Shown one piece after another: positions 1 through 9,709 of a stretch of DNA of 64,000 nucleotides; the stretch's first letter is position 1; every line of letters begins with the position of its first letter. The position numbers and the translations under genes are program-made. This stretch comes from a bacterium (lineage in GTDB: Bacteria; Myxococcota_A; Bradymonadia; UBA7976; UBA1532): the NCBI GenBank assembly GCA_030426085.1, contig JAUHYW010000023.1, forward strand, positions 54,575 to 118,574, written 5' to 3'. The notes beneath the pieces were generated by a model. It was not told where the DNA came from. It searched no databases and saw nothing but the letters and a program-made list of their open reading frames with translations.

Positions 1-532
1 GCACGCACTCGGCCACGCACCGCTGCGCCGCGTCACAGCGCTCGCCCGCGGCGCACCCGCAGTCGGCGGGGCAGGTGGCGCAGGTCTCGTCCAGCGCGCC
101 GTCGCAGGCCCCGTTGCCGCAGCACGCGCCGCAGTCGGCGGGGCAGGTCGAGCAGTCCTCGTCGGCGCCGCACTGCCCGTCGCCGCAGTCGGCCGACGGC
201 GCAGCGCACCGCCCGGCGAGGGTGCAGACCTCACCCTCGGGGCAGGCCCCGCACACGCCGCCGCAGCCGTCGCCCCCGCAGGTCCGATCGGCGCAGTCGG
301 GGGTGCAGGCCGCGGCGTCCGGGGCCGCGTCGGCCGGATCGGGCCCGGCGTCGGGGGCGGGATCGGCGCCGGTGTCCGGGCGGGGGTCGGTCCCCACGTC
401 GTCGTCACCCCCGTCACCCCCGCCGGGGGGCACGCAGGCGGTCGACAGCGTGAGCAGGACGCACAGTGGAAGCGAGGGCAGCAGCGAAGACAGCAACGCA
501 GGCAGAGGGCGCGGCGCGGCGGGGGATGGCAT
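1..532 (-). CDS. Cys-rich surface lipoprotein, 3' end beyond window
   Basis: Translating the minus strand from the ATG at 532 gives an open frame of at least 177 codons that runs off the left edge. An N-terminal hydrophobic stretch ends in the lipobox LSTAC, so lipidation at Cys33 is expected. A low-complexity Asp/Pro/Ala linker follows, then a cysteine-rich module with spaced pairs such as CGDGQCGADEDCSTCPADCG, repeated at least twice. Such modules are common in surface proteins of Myxococcota. The function is unknown. It is divergent from the beta-barrel gene at 693, so both promoters should lie in 533-692. Confidence 0.75.
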   Translation of the reverse strand, partial: MPSPAAPRPLPALLSSLLPSLPLCVLLTLSTACVPPGGGDGGDDDVGTDPRPDTGADPAPDAGPDPADAAPDAAACTPDCADRTCGGDGCGGVCGACPEGEVCTLAGRCAAPSADCGDGQCGADEDCSTCPADCGACCGNGACDGALDETCATCPADCGCAAGERCDAAQRCVAECV

Positions 533-692
533 GGGCGCTCCGGGGTCGCGATGGTGCCGGGGCACTCTACCGGGCCGCTCACCGGCAGGACAGGCCCGCG
601 TGGGTCGTGACGGCCGACCGCGTCGGATCGCCGCCCCCTGCGGCGTTTCGCCATCTTGCGCCGGCTCTCCGTGGTCGGGTATCCCGTGCCCG

Positions 693-1577
693 ATGCGCAC
701 CGCCCTGCCCCTGCTGTTCGCGCTGCTCTGCGCAGCGGCCCCCGACACCACCCACGCGTGCGCCGCCTGCGCCTGCGGCGACCCCACCCTGACGGTCATG
801 GGCACCGGCAAGAGCTACGCCGGGCGGCTGCGGCTGTCGGGGGAGTGGCGGCGGCGCTCCGAGAGCATCCCGTCGGCCTATGGCACCGACCGGATCACCG
901 AGGATCGCTACACCCTCGGCGTCGCCTGGGCCCCGCTCGACGCGTTGCAGCTCGCGGCGACGGTGCCGCTGGTCGACCGGACCCTCGACACCGTGACCCT
1001 GGCCCGCGACCGGGCGGTCCACATCGGCGACGTGGAGCTGATCGGGCGCTGGTTCGTGCTCGGCGCCCGGGGCCGAGCCACCCACCAGCTCGGGTTGACC
1101 GGCGGGGTGCGGCTGCCCACCGCCCCCGAGGTGAGCGGGGCCGGCGGCGCGCCCCTGCCCCTCGACGCCCAGCCGGGCAACGGCGCGGTCATGCCCAGCG
1201 TCGGCGCGTGGTACGCCGCCTTCGCCCACCCGTGGTCGGCGCACGTCAGCCTCACCGGGGTCGCCTCGACCGAAGGCCACGCCGGCTTCGCGCCGGGCCT
1301 CGCCGGCCTCGCGACCGCCTTCGGCCAGTATCAGTGGGGGGCCGGGATCGCGGCCCGCCTGGGCGCCGACGGGCGCTACACCGGGCGCGATACGCAGGGC
1401 GGCGCCCCGGTCGACGCGTCGGGCGGCGGCACGGCGTTCGCGTTGGGCGGTCTGGTCTACAGCCCGGTGACCGATACGCTGCTGCACGCCACGCTGCGCT
1501 GGCCGGTGTACGACGGGCGCCGGGGCGGCGAGCGCGCCGGGCCCTCGCTGGCGATCGGGCTGACCCATGATCTGTAG
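693..1577 (+). CDS. Secreted outer-membrane beta-barrel-like protein
   Basis: 294 residues. A short signal peptide (MRTALPLLFALLCAAAPDTTHA) precedes a Cys-rich start, CAACACGDPTLTVMG. The remainder alternates short amphipathic strands with Gly/Ala turns and ends in a hydrophobic strand (AIGLTHDL), as in small beta-barrel or transporter-like proteins of Myxococcota. The in-frame region upstream of 693 lacks a signal peptide, so this ATG was chosen. It overlaps the next lipoprotein gene by 11 nt, which suggests translational coupling and a shared role at the cell surface. The specific function is not recognisable. Confidence 0.7.
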   Translation: MRTALPLLFALLCAAAPDTTHACAACACGDPTLTVMGTGKSYAGRLRLSGEWRRRSESIPSAYGTDRITEDRYTLGVAWAPLDALQLAATVPLVDRTLDTVTLARDRAVHIGDVELIGRWFVLGARGRATHQLGLTGGVRLPTAPEVSGAGGAPLPLDAQPGNGAVMPSVGAWYAAFAHPWSAHVSLTGVASTEGHAGFAPGLAGLATAFGQYQWGAGIAARLGADGRYTGRDTQGGAPVDASGGGTAFALGGLVYSPVTDTLLHATLRWPVYDGRRGGERAGPSLAIGLTHDL

Positions 1578-2220
1578 GCCGCTGGCCCTCGGACTGGCGC
1601 TGGCGCTGGCGGTCGGCTGCGCGATCGAAGACCCGGGGCTCGTCGCCACGCTTGAGGTCCGCCTCGAGCCCCTGCCCGCCGCGCCGGTCGAGACCTTCGC
1701 CGGCCCGATGACCCTCACCGACGCCCGGCTCGCCGTCGACCGGGCGCTCTTCGAACTGTGCCCCGACGCGCCCACCGCCGGGCCGCTCGGCTGGCTCGTC
1801 GGCCGGGCCTGGGCCCACGGCGGCTTCGAGCACGCCGAGGGCTCGCTCACCGTGCCCCTCGGCGCCGCGCTGGGCCCCGACGGCGCCGCCGAGGGCAGCG
1901 TCGCGGTGCCGCCGGACCACGCCATCTGCGCGGTCGTGCTGGTGCCGACCCAGCCGATCAGCGCCGAGCTGCACGTCTCGACCGAGGCCGGCCCCGAGGG
2001 CTGGCCGCTGCTCGTCACCCCCATCCGCTGGCCGGTCGAGCCGATGGCGCTCGACGCCGATCATCGCGCCGCCCGCTGGACGGTGACCGCCGATCCGGCG
2101 CGCTGGCTGGACGGGCTGGCCGTCGGCGGCGAGGCCCCGCTGCCGGTGCGCCTCGCCGACGGGGTGCGGGCCGGCTTCACGGTGCACGGGCCGACCCGGC
2201 GGGACGCGGACGGCGGCTGA
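1567..2220 (+). CDS. Putative lipoprotein
   Basis: 217 residues with a lipoprotein signal peptide (LALALAVGC lipobox, Cys18). The mature part has beta-rich character and no recognised catalytic motif. The start codon lies inside the end of the beta-barrel gene (11-nt overlap), so the two are probably one operon and the lipoprotein may be a partner of that barrel. The cyclase gene begins 20 nt downstream. Confidence 0.7.
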   Translation: MICRPLALGLALALAVGCAIEDPGLVATLEVRLEPLPAAPVETFAGPMTLTDARLAVDRALFELCPDAPTAGPLGWLVGRAWAHGGFEHAEGSLTVPLGAALGPDGAAEGSVAVPPDHAICAVVLVPTQPISAELHVSTEAGPEGWPLLVTPIRWPVEPMALDADHRAARWTVTADPARWLDGLAVGGEAPLPVRLADGVRAGFTVHGPTRRDADGG

Positions 2221-2240
2221 CGGCGGGGTACACTCGGCCG

Positions 2241-3536
2241 ATGCCCGACCCCGAACGCCCGCCCGACCGCTTCGACGCCGCGCTGCGCTTGGCGGTGGTG
2301 CGCTCCGAGCGCGTGCGGGCGGCGGTGCTCTCCAGCCTCCTGGGGGGTATGTCGCTGATCGTCGGCGGCATCTGGCTGGCCACCGCCGACGACTTCGCCG
2401 CGCTGTCGGCCCACGCCGGGCGACGCTACCTGAGCATGGTCGTGATCCTCGGCGGCGCGCTCTACGAGCTGATCTGGTGCCGCATCCTGGCCCGGTTCGA
2501 GGCCGCCGGGCGCCGACCCTCGGCGTGGCTGATGGGGGCCAACGCGGCGGTCGAGGTGAGCATCCCGACCCTGGCGATCGGCGTCTTCACCACCTTCGTG
2601 CCCCCGCCCGAAGCCCTGATCGCGCCCCCGTCGTACGGCTACCTGATCTTCGTGGCGCTGACCATCCTGCAGCTCGACCCCCGCATCTCGCTGTGGGCCG
2701 GGGCGCTGGCGGCGGCGCAGTACAGCGGGCTGGCGCTGTATCACGCCGACGCGATCGCGGCCCACCCCGGCAGCCTGCTGGGGGTGATGCCGGCCTATCA
2801 CATCCGATCGCTGTTCTTCGCGCTGGGCGGGGTGTGCGCGGCGCTCGTCGCCCGCGAGCTGCGGCGGCGGGTGGTGGCGTCGATCACCTCGGTCCAGGAG
2901 CGCGAGCGGGTGCTCGATCTCTTCGGGCAGCACGTCTCACCCCAGGTGGCCCGGGCGCTGCTGGCCGGAGAGCCGGCCCAGGCCAGCCGGGAGGTCGTGG
3001 TGCTCTTCCTCGACGTGCGGGGCTTCACCGCGTTCTCGGCCGCGCGTCGCCCGGACGCGGTCGTGGCCTACCTCGACGCGCTGCTCGGGCCGCTGATGAA
3101 CACGATCCGGGCCCACCGGGGGGTGGTCGACAAGCTGCTCGGCGACGGCTTCATGGCGGTGTTCGGGGCCCCCGAGCCCGACCCCGACGCGGCGCCGAAC
3201 GCGGTCCGGGCGGCGCGGGCGATGCTGGCGCAGGTCGACGCGCTGGTGGCCGGGGGGCTGCCGCCGACCCGGGTGGGCATCGGCATCCACAAGGGGCCGG
3301 CGGTGGCCGGGCTCATCGGCTCGGGGCGCCGACGGGAGTACACGGTCATCGGCGACACGGTGAACCTCGCGGCGCGGGTCGAGGGGGCGTGCAAGGCGCT
3401 CGACGCCGCGCTGCTGGTGACCGAGGCGGTGTGGCGGGCGCTGCCCCCGGCCGAGCGGGTGGGCGAGCGGCTGCCACAGACGCCGATCCGGGGCCGGGGC
3501 CCGGTGACGCTGTACCGGCTGACGCCGGGCGGGTGA
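2241..3536 (+). CDS. Membrane-bound class III adenylate/guanylate cyclase
   Basis: 431 residues. Residues ~25-215 hold about six hydrophobic segments, followed by a short linker (SITSVQERERVLDLFGQHVS) and a class III cyclase catalytic domain at ~235-425. Visible active-site elements are FLDVRGFTAF with the first metal-binding Asp258, VDKLLGDGFMAVFG with Lys298 and second metal Asp302, and YTVIGDTVNLAARVE with Asp372, Asn375 and Arg379. The Lys/Asp specificity pair favours ATP, hence cAMP production, although specificity cannot be proven from sequence. The N-terminal half probably senses a membrane or periplasmic signal. It starts 20 nt after the preceding lipoprotein and may share its transcript. 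Confidence 0.9.
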   Translation: MPDPERPPDRFDAALRLAVVRSERVRAAVLSSLLGGMSLIVGGIWLATADDFAALSAHAGRRYLSMVVILGGALYELIWCRILARFEAAGRRPSAWLMGANAAVEVSIPTLAIGVFTTFVPPPEALIAPPSYGYLIFVALTILQLDPRISLWAGALAAAQYSGLALYHADAIAAHPGSLLGVMPAYHIRSLFFALGGVCAALVARELRRRVVASITSVQERERVLDLFGQHVSPQVARALLAGEPAQASREVVVLFLDVRGFTAFSAARRPDAVVAYLDALLGPLMNTIRAHRGVVDKLLGDGFMAVFGAPEPDPDAAPNAVRAARAMLAQVDALVAGGLPPTRVGIGIHKGPAVAGLIGSGRRREYTVIGDTVNLAARVEGACKALDAALLVTEAVWRALPPAERVGERLPQTPIRGRGPVTLYRLTPGG

Positions 3537-3596
3537 ACCCCCGTTGCCATCGGGGACCCGAGCGGTCACCCTGCGCACCCATCGTGGAGGTGTCTC

Positions 3597-5027
3597 ATGG
3601 GATTCGGTCGGCTCAGTGCCCTGACGGTCCTGGCGCTGCTGGCGTGCAGCGGCGCCCGGGCCGAGGCGAAGTGTCGTCCGGTGCACGGCGCGGTGGACGG
3701 GGCGCCGGTCGCGGTCCGCGTCGAGGGCACGACACCGGGCGGGCTGCCCCCGAGCGGCCGGCTCGTGCTCTCGTGGCTGGCGCCGCCCGCCGCCGAGGCG
3801 TTCGGGCGGCATGGGCGCACGTCGCTGAGCGCGGTGATGCCGTTCATCCGCCACGCGCAGGTCTACGAGGTGCCGTTGCCCGCGCTGGCGGATGGGTCGG
3901 TTCGCTGTCCGATGCCGGCCGGGCCGCCCGGCGCCCGGGTGGTGGGGCTGCTCGAGTTCCGCGAGCGGTTCTGGTCGGCGCTGATGGGCGGCGGCCCCCG
4001 TCTCGTGGGCGCGGCGGTCAAAGCCGGGGCGCCGGTGCCGCTGAGGGCCCGGGGCTTCGCGGCGGCGGCGGTCGGGTCGAGGCCGTCGACGCCCCCGAAG
4101 CCATCGAAGCACTGCGCCGGGCCCCGCTTCGTGCATCTGGTGGGCGATGACCCGGCCCACCACGCCTGCGCGCTGCTGCCGAAGGATCACGACCCCCGGC
4201 GGCGCTATCCGGCGATCTTCATGCTGTCGGGGCTGTCGGGCGACGACACCAACCGCTTCGGCTGGGATGGCTTCGTACCGTTGGCCGATGCCCTCGCCGA
4301 AGAGACCGGGCCGGCCCTCTACATCGGGGTGAACAGCCAGGGGCCGGCGGGCTCGATCTACCCCACCGAAGCGAGCTCGAAGGCATGGCTCGACTGGCTG
4401 GCCGGCGGGCTGGCGAAGGCCGCCGGTGAGCGCCTGGGGGCCGATCCCGACGCCCGGGGCCTGATGGGGCAGTCCACTGGCGGGTTCAACGCGGTGAGCG
4501 TCGCGATGCTGCGGCCGGGGGCCTTCCGCTCGATGGCGGCCGTGGCCCCCGACGCGCTCGACATGGGATCGTGGCTGCTCGACGGGGATGTCATCGACCC
4601 CCGCTGGCTGGCCTGGATGCGCCTGGAGGTCGGCGTGGGTGGCCCGGGGCAGATGGTGAGCTACGCCGCGGCGTGGTCCCCCGATGGGCGCTCGATGCCG
4701 GCCGATCTGGCGACCGGCGCGGTGCGGCGGGGTGTCTTGAAGGCATGGCTGACCCACAGCCCGTATGCCATGCTGGGCCAGCCGGCCCATCAGGGCGCGC
4801 TGCGCGGTCTCGACGGGCGGCTGCACATCGTGGTGGCCGACAACGATCCCTTCGACCTCGCCCCGCCGGCCCGGCACTTCGCCGCCCGGTTGAAGACGCT
4901 GGGCATCGACCATCGGCTGGTGGTCGACGAGCACGGGCACTTCGGGCTCGACAAGCGGCTGCCGGCGGTCCTGCGGGCGATGCTGACCGATCTGGCGGGC
5001 GGCCTACCAGCGGATGGCGAGCAGTAG
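3597..5027 (+). CDS. Secreted esterase, alpha/beta hydrolase (esterase D-like)
   Basis: 476 residues with an N-terminal signal peptide (ALTVLALLACSGARAEA) and a strong ribosome site (GGAGGT) about 7 nt before the ATG. Residues ~180-470 form an alpha/beta hydrolase of the putative-esterase family. They include an oxyanion-side segment IFMLSGLSGDDTN, the nucleophile elbow GQSTGG (Ser is the catalytic residue), a plausible acid in VADNDPFDL and the histidine in DEHGHFGLD. The ~180-residue N-terminal extension is a separate beta-rich region. Substrate unknown. The last codons overlap the end of the convergent minus-strand gene by 24 nt. Confidence 0.82.
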   Translation: MGFGRLSALTVLALLACSGARAEAKCRPVHGAVDGAPVAVRVEGTTPGGLPPSGRLVLSWLAPPAAEAFGRHGRTSLSAVMPFIRHAQVYEVPLPALADGSVRCPMPAGPPGARVVGLLEFRERFWSALMGGGPRLVGAAVKAGAPVPLRARGFAAAAVGSRPSTPPKPSKHCAGPRFVHLVGDDPAHHACALLPKDHDPRRRYPAIFMLSGLSGDDTNRFGWDGFVPLADALAEETGPALYIGVNSQGPAGSIYPTEASSKAWLDWLAGGLAKAAGERLGADPDARGLMGQSTGGFNAVSVAMLRPGAFRSMAAVAPDALDMGSWLLDGDVIDPRWLAWMRLEVGVGGPGQMVSYAAAWSPDGRSMPADLATGAVRRGVLKAWLTHSPYAMLGQPAHQGALRGLDGRLHIVVADNDPFDLAPPARHFAARLKTLGIDHRLVVDEHGHFGLDKRLPAVLRAMLTDLAGGLPADGEQ

Positions 5028-6662
5028 CTGGATCATGCCGATGAGGAAGAGCGCGAGCACGATGAACATGTAGCCCGCGTCGAGCAGCAGCCGTTTGCGG
5101 GTGCCGAGCAGCTCGCCTTCTTCGGCGCCGCCCGCCTCGATCCAGCCCCGCTGCACCTGCCGCTGGTTGCCGATGATCAGCACCCCCATCACGATGAACA
5201 GAATGACGCCGCTGCCGACGAGCGCCATCACCAGCCGGGACTCCCAGACCGTCTTCATCTCGGCGACGGTCTGCTTGGCGGTGACGCCCGAGTCGGCGAG
5301 CAGCGGGGGTTCGGCCTCGGGGCGGGGCAGGCGGCCGAGCAGGTCGCGCAGCAGGCGGGGGCTGTCGTCGGCGTCGGCGGCGTGGGCCCGGAGCGTCGGG
5401 GGGTCGTAGCCCTTGTCGGCCATGGCTTCGGCGACCCAGCGGATCAGCTCGGGGGTCGTCTTCCGGCTGACGACGAGGAAGCGGCCGGCGCGGGCGTCGC
5501 CCGGCTGGTAGGTGTTCTGCAGCACCTGGACCCAGACCAGGGTCGGATCGGATGGCAGCGATGGGATGGGCAGCGTCGCGCGCCCGGCGCCCTGGCTCAA
5601 CCGGGTGGTGGCCGCGCCGATCCAGCGGTCGCCGTGCCACAGGTCGACGAAGACGTCGGCGTCGCTGTGCAGCGCCCGGAAGTGGGCCTCGATGGGGCCG
5701 CCGGGCGCCACGATCGGTCCGGGCACCGCCAGCGCGAACTGGGTGTTGGTGTGATGCACCCGGCGGTCGGCGATGGTCTCGGTGCCCGACAGGGCAGGCG
5801 GCGTGGGCGGTGCGGGCGGCGCCTCGGCGGGCGGCGGCTCTTCGGGGGGCGGCTGTTCGGGGGCGTCCGTGGGCGGCGGGGCCGCCGCGCCGGCCCGGAG
5901 CTGGAAGTCGAACACCGGGTGCATCGGCAGCACGTCGATGGTGGCCAGCCCGTGGCGATCGGTCACGATCCGCTGGGGGATGGCCTTCGCGCTGCGGCCC
6001 AGGCTCATCGAGAGCTGCACCTCGGCCGACAGCGGGCGCCCCTCGGCGTCGGCCGCCCGCACCACCAGCGCCCCGGGCAGGCCGCCGGGCAGGACGTGAT
6101 CCAGCGGGCGGATGTCGAGCTTCAGCGGGCCCCGGTCGGGCTTGGGCGGGTGCTTGGGCTTCGGCGGCGGGGGCCACTCGAAGCGGGGCGCCTCGGGCCG
6201 CACGGTGATCGGAAAGCGGGCGGTGACCGGCCCGTCGGGGCCCTCGGCGTCGATGCGCACCTGCCAGGTCCCCGGGCGGCCGGGCGCGGTGAGGTGGCCC
6301 TGCACGAACAGCCCGGCCGGATCGGCGACGCGCTGGGTCGGGCCGGGGTTGCCGTCGGCGTCGGTGAGCTGCACGGTCAGCGGGCCCAGCGCCTGGTAGC
6401 GGCCGAAGCGCAGATCGCGCAGCGCGGCCCGGACGACCGCCGGCTCGCCGGCGACCCACTCGCCGGTGCCGAAGACGTGCAGCCCGTAACGGGCGTCGAT
6501 GCCGGTGAGCACGATGCCCCCGCCGAGCACCAGCCCGAACCAGACGACCCCGGCGACGAGCAGCAGCGTGCGATAGCGGGCGAGCGCGCCGATCAGGCCC
6601 GGGCGGCGCGCCGCGGGGGCCGGGATGTCATCGTCGATGCCATCGTCGGTGCCATCCGTCAC
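5004..6662 (-). CDS. Membrane-anchored protein with Ig/macroglobulin-like region
   Basis: 552 residues if started at the GTG at 6662, whose GTGA overlaps the stop of the upstream M23 peptidase by 4 nt. This coupling decided the start. One TM helix near residues 30-52, a long extracytoplasmic part with beta-sandwich-like segments (for example GTWQVRIDAEGPDGPV) broken by Pro-rich linkers (PPPPKPKHPPKP and a Pro/Glu/Ala tract), then two TM helices near the C-terminus. The large middle part probably faces the periplasm. Its tight coupling to a cell-wall peptidase suggests a role in envelope assembly, which is inference. No family is recognised with confidence. Confidence 0.65.
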   Translation of the reverse strand: MTDGTDDGIDDDIPAPAARRPGLIGALARYRTLLLVAGVVWFGLVLGGGIVLTGIDARYGLHVFGTGEWVAGEPAVVRAALRDLRFGRYQALGPLTVQLTDADGNPGPTQRVADPAGLFVQGHLTAPGRPGTWQVRIDAEGPDGPVTARFPITVRPEAPRFEWPPPPKPKHPPKPDRGPLKLDIRPLDHVLPGGLPGALVVRAADAEGRPLSAEVQLSMSLGRSAKAIPQRIVTDRHGLATIDVLPMHPVFDFQLRAGAAAPPPTDAPEQPPPEEPPPAEAPPAPPTPPALSGTETIADRRVHHTNTQFALAVPGPIVAPGGPIEAHFRALHSDADVFVDLWHGDRWIGAATTRLSQGAGRATLPIPSLPSDPTLVWVQVLQNTYQPGDARAGRFLVVSRKTTPELIRWVAEAMADKGYDPPTLRAHAADADDSPRLLRDLLGRLPRPEAEPPLLADSGVTAKQTVAEMKTVWESRLVMALVGSGVILFIVMGVLIIGNQRQVQRGWIEAGGAEEGELLGTRKRLLLDAGYMFIVLALFLIGMIQLLLAIRW

Positions 6663-8044
6663 GGCTCGTCGTCCTCCACCTCGGGGGCCGGGGCGACGTG
6701 GATGTCGGCCAGCCGGGCCAGCCGCCGCTCGACCACCGCGTCGAACGCCGCCCGGTGCGCGGCGGCCACCGGCTTGCCCCGGGTGATCTTGAGGGTCGAG
6801 GGGTCGACGTAGCGCCCGCTGCGCTTGACCCCGAAGTGCAGGTGGGGCCCGGTGCTGCGGCCGGTGGTGCCGACGTAGCCGATGACCTGCTTCTGGCGCA
6901 CCCGCACCCCCTTCTTGATGCCTTTGGGGATGCGGCTGAGGTGGGCGTAGGCGCTCTCGAGGCCGTTGCCGTGGTCGACCCGCACCAGCTTGCCGTTGGG
7001 GCCCTTCCACGCGGCCCAGGTGACGGTGCCCCCGGCCATGGCCCACACCGGGGTGCCGGTGGGCGCGGCGTAGTCGACCCCCATGTGGGCCTTGGTGTAA
7101 CCCAGCACCGGGTGCTTGCGCATGCCGAAGCCGCTGGAGATGCGGGCGAACTTGAGCGGGGTCGCCAGGAAGGTCTTCTCGGCGCTCTGCCCGTCCTCGA
7201 GGTAGTAGTGGCCGTCGACCTCGCCCTGGCCCTCGGGCACGAACCAGAAGGTGCGGAACTCGCCGACCTGCCCCACGTACTCGGCGGCGAGGATGCGCCC
7301 GTAGCGGATGAACTCGCCGTCCTTGGTGACCTTCTCCACGATCACCCGGAAGCGGTCGCCAGGGTGGGTGTTCTTGTAGAAGTCGATGTCCCAGGCGAAG
7401 ACGTCGGTGACCAGCGCCACCAGCGCCGGGGACTCGCCGGCCCGCTGCATCGCCCGGTAGAGCGAGTTGCGGATCTCGGCGCCGACCTCGGCCTCGACGT
7501 GCTCGACCGGCACGTCGACCCGGCTGCCCTCGTAGCTGTCGTCGGCCCCGCGGGTCACCTCGAAGACGTCCAGCGGCCCGTGCTCGAAGCGGAAGCCCAC
7601 CAGCTCGCCGGTCTTGCGGTCGAGGCGCACCGCGAAGGCGGCGCCGGGGCGGGCGGTGCGGAAGTCGTAGAGCCCGTCGAGCGCGGCGACGATGCGGTGC
7701 ACCTGCCCCCCGGTCACCCCGTAGGCTTCGAGCGCGGCCCCGAGGGTCTGGCTCTTCTCGAGCACCCCGTCGTGGGTCACCCAGGGCACCGGCGGGCCGG
7801 GGGTGCGGGGGGTCAGCTCGTCGAGCGGGGGCCGGGCCTCGACGACGGGCTCCGGCTCGGGGGGCGGGGTGTCCGGGTCGAGGCGGGTGTGGAGCTGGGG
7901 CGCGTCGGGCGGCGGCGGCAGCATGTCGTCGGACTCGTCGACGAGCACCACCAGCCCGATGGCGGTGGAGAAGACGAGGGCCCCGGCGAGCAGCGTGCCG
8001 ACGGGCAGCGGCTTGCGGGGCGGTCGGTCGCGCAGCGGGGGCAC
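6659..8044 (-). CDS. M23 family metallopeptidase (peptidoglycan endopeptidase)
   Basis: 461 residues from a GTG start preceded by CTGGAG. An N-terminal TM/signal anchor (residues ~15-36) and a Pro/Glu-rich linker precede an OapA/LysM-like region (~95-280) and the lysostaphin-type M23 domain (~300-430). Zinc ligands are visible in KAHMGVDYAAPTGTPVWA (His and Asp) and GPHLHFGVK (HxH). Expected activity is cleavage of peptidoglycan cross-bridges or stems in the periplasm, like Csd3/MepM. The downstream membrane protein is co-translated with it. Confidence 0.9.
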   Translation of the reverse strand: MPPLRDRPPRKPLPVGTLLAGALVFSTAIGLVVLVDESDDMLPPPPDAPQLHTRLDPDTPPPEPEPVVEARPPLDELTPRTPGPPVPWVTHDGVLEKSQTLGAALEAYGVTGGQVHRIVAALDGLYDFRTARPGAAFAVRLDRKTGELVGFRFEHGPLDVFEVTRGADDSYEGSRVDVPVEHVEAEVGAEIRNSLYRAMQRAGESPALVALVTDVFAWDIDFYKNTHPGDRFRVIVEKVTKDGEFIRYGRILAAEYVGQVGEFRTFWFVPEGQGEVDGHYYLEDGQSAEKTFLATPLKFARISSGFGMRKHPVLGYTKAHMGVDYAAPTGTPVWAMAGGTVTWAAWKGPNGKLVRVDHGNGLESAYAHLSRIPKGIKKGVRVRQKQVIGYVGTTGRSTGPHLHFGVKRSGRYVDPSTLKITRGKPVAAAHRAAFDAVVERRLARLADIHVAPAPEVEDDEP

Positions 8045-8137
8045 GGCGGGGATGGCTCCAGGCGGACGATGCGGGCGTACTCTACAGGATGGCGATCGGC
8101 GATTCGACCGACCCGCGCGCGGGCTGGGGGTTCCCGG

Positions 8138-9634
8138 TCAGCGGCGCACGGCGGGGATGCCGCCCAGGCTCTTGGGGTAGCGCTGGCGGAGCTGCAGCAG
8201 CGCGTTGCGCGCCGCCCGCCGATGCACCTTCTGCCGGGTCAGCTCGATCAGCACCAGCTCGGCGTCGGGGCCGCCCACCCGGCCCAGGCGGTCGGCCGCC
8301 CCGTGCACCACCTCGGCCACCGGGTGGTGCAGCAGCGCGCCCAGCGCGGCCTCGGCCCGGGGGCCGGTGGCGGTGTGCAGCCACTCCAGCAGTCCCAGCC
8401 CGACCCGGGGGTCGGGGTCGGCGGCGGCGGTCGTCAGCCGGTCTTCGGCCAGCGGCAGGCTGCGCCGCCCCAGCGCGCACAGGGCGCTGCCCCGCACGCC
8501 GCCTTCGGGGTGATCCAGCAGCAGGTCGAGCCGGGCGGCGAGGCCGTCGAGGGGCCACAGCTCGATGAGGGCGTCCACCGCCCGGGCCCGAACCGGGGGG
8601 TCGTCGATGGCGAGCAGCGCGACCAGGGTGTCTTCGTCTCCGGCGACCTCGGCGGCCAGGACCCGGCGCCAGGGGTCGGGGTCGGCGAGCAGCCGGCGCT
8701 GCACCTCTTCGGTCACCGGGCTCGCCGGGGCGCGGGCCCGCAGGGTGCGCAGGGCGTTGGCCGCCACGGCCGGGGGCTCGGCCGGGGCGCGGGCGAGGCG
8801 TTGCAGGGCGGCGGCGACGTCCCCGGGGCGGTGCACGCAGGCCGCCGCGCCCCGGGCGAGCTGCTCGATCAGGCGCCGGATGGCGCGGGGGCGGGCGGTC
8901 CGGGGGGCGTAGGCCAGCGAGAAGAAGAGGCGGCCATCGGTCACGGTGACGTCGTAGTCGGCCACCAGCCGGGCCCAGGCGTCGCGGGCGGCGCGGTCGA
9001 GCAGGGCCACCCGGGCGTCGAGCGGCCCCCGCACGCCGACCCGGGCGTCGAAGTCGGGGTCGCCGGTGGGCCAGAAGCGGCGGGCGGTGCTGCGCCGCTG
9101 GAGGGACAGCTCGGCCCGGGCCTCCTCGGCGTCGGGCAAGGGGTTGAGCCAGAGGCACTCCAGCCCGTACTCGTCGGTGCCCAGCTCGGCGTCGAACCGG
9201 CGCCCGGCCGCGGCGATGCGGGCCAGGGCGTGGTCCCCCACCCCAGCGCTCGGCTCGCCGCCCAGGCTCCGCAGCGCGCGTAGCCAGCCCCGGCGTCGGC
9301 GGCGGGCGAAGACCCGATCGTGGTCGAGCGCGATGACCCCGAACAGCGCCAGCCCGGTCAGCGCGAGGCCGATGATCACGCCGGCCTCGGTGTGGGCCGG
9401 AGGCAGGCGGGGCATGACCCCCAGCGCCAGGATCGGCCACGCCAGCAACAGGCCGCCCCCGACATAGACCAGCCGCCGGGTGGTCGCCGCGGCCGAGCGC
9501 ACCGGCGGCTCGACGTCGACCGGCTCGGGCGCGCCGCCGGGGGTGAGCTCCCGGGGCATGATCACCGAGGCGATCGGCAGCGCGTCGGTGGACAGCAGCG
9601 TGCGCGGCTGATCGTCGGGGGCGGGACGGCTCAC
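8138..9634 (-). CDS. Membrane protein with HEAT-like repeats
   Basis: 498 residues from GTG 9634. An in-frame TTG at 9670 and an ATG at 9559 are alternatives; none has a convincing ribosome site. Two TM helices occur near residues 55-100. A C-terminal solenoid of HEAT/Armadillo-type helical pairs follows (for example LLADPDPWRRVLAAEVAGDED and LLDHPEGGVRGSALCALGRR). HEAT solenoids bind proteins, so this is probably an inner-membrane scaffold. It lies 93 nt upstream of the M23 gene on the same strand and could share its transcript. Confidence 0.7.
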   Translation of the reverse strand: MSRPAPDDQPRTLLSTDALPIASVIMPRELTPGGAPEPVDVEPPVRSAAATTRRLVYVGGGLLLAWPILALGVMPRLPPAHTEAGVIIGLALTGLALFGVIALDHDRVFARRRRRGWLRALRSLGGEPSAGVGDHALARIAAAGRRFDAELGTDEYGLECLWLNPLPDAEEARAELSLQRRSTARRFWPTGDPDFDARVGVRGPLDARVALLDRAARDAWARLVADYDVTVTDGRLFFSLAYAPRTARPRAIRRLIEQLARGAAACVHRPGDVAAALQRLARAPAEPPAVAANALRTLRARAPASPVTEEVQRRLLADPDPWRRVLAAEVAGDEDTLVALLAIDDPPVRARAVDALIELWPLDGLAARLDLLLDHPEGGVRGSALCALGRRSLPLAEDRLTTAAADPDPRVGLGLLEWLHTATGPRAEAALGALLHHPVAEVVHGAADRLGRVGGPDAELVLIELTRQKVHRRAARNALLQLRQRYPKSLGGIPAVRR

Positions 9635-9709
9635 CCGATGACGATGGCCCGCATGGCACCTCGACGGCAAGGGGCCTGTGACAGCATCGTACCGGGAGGC
9701 AGCCGCCGA

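Noticed and set aside
3537..3596. Intrinsic terminator after the cyclase gene
   Set aside because: CCCCG/CGGGG can pair over a short stem, but no T-run follows and the next gene starts within 60 nt.
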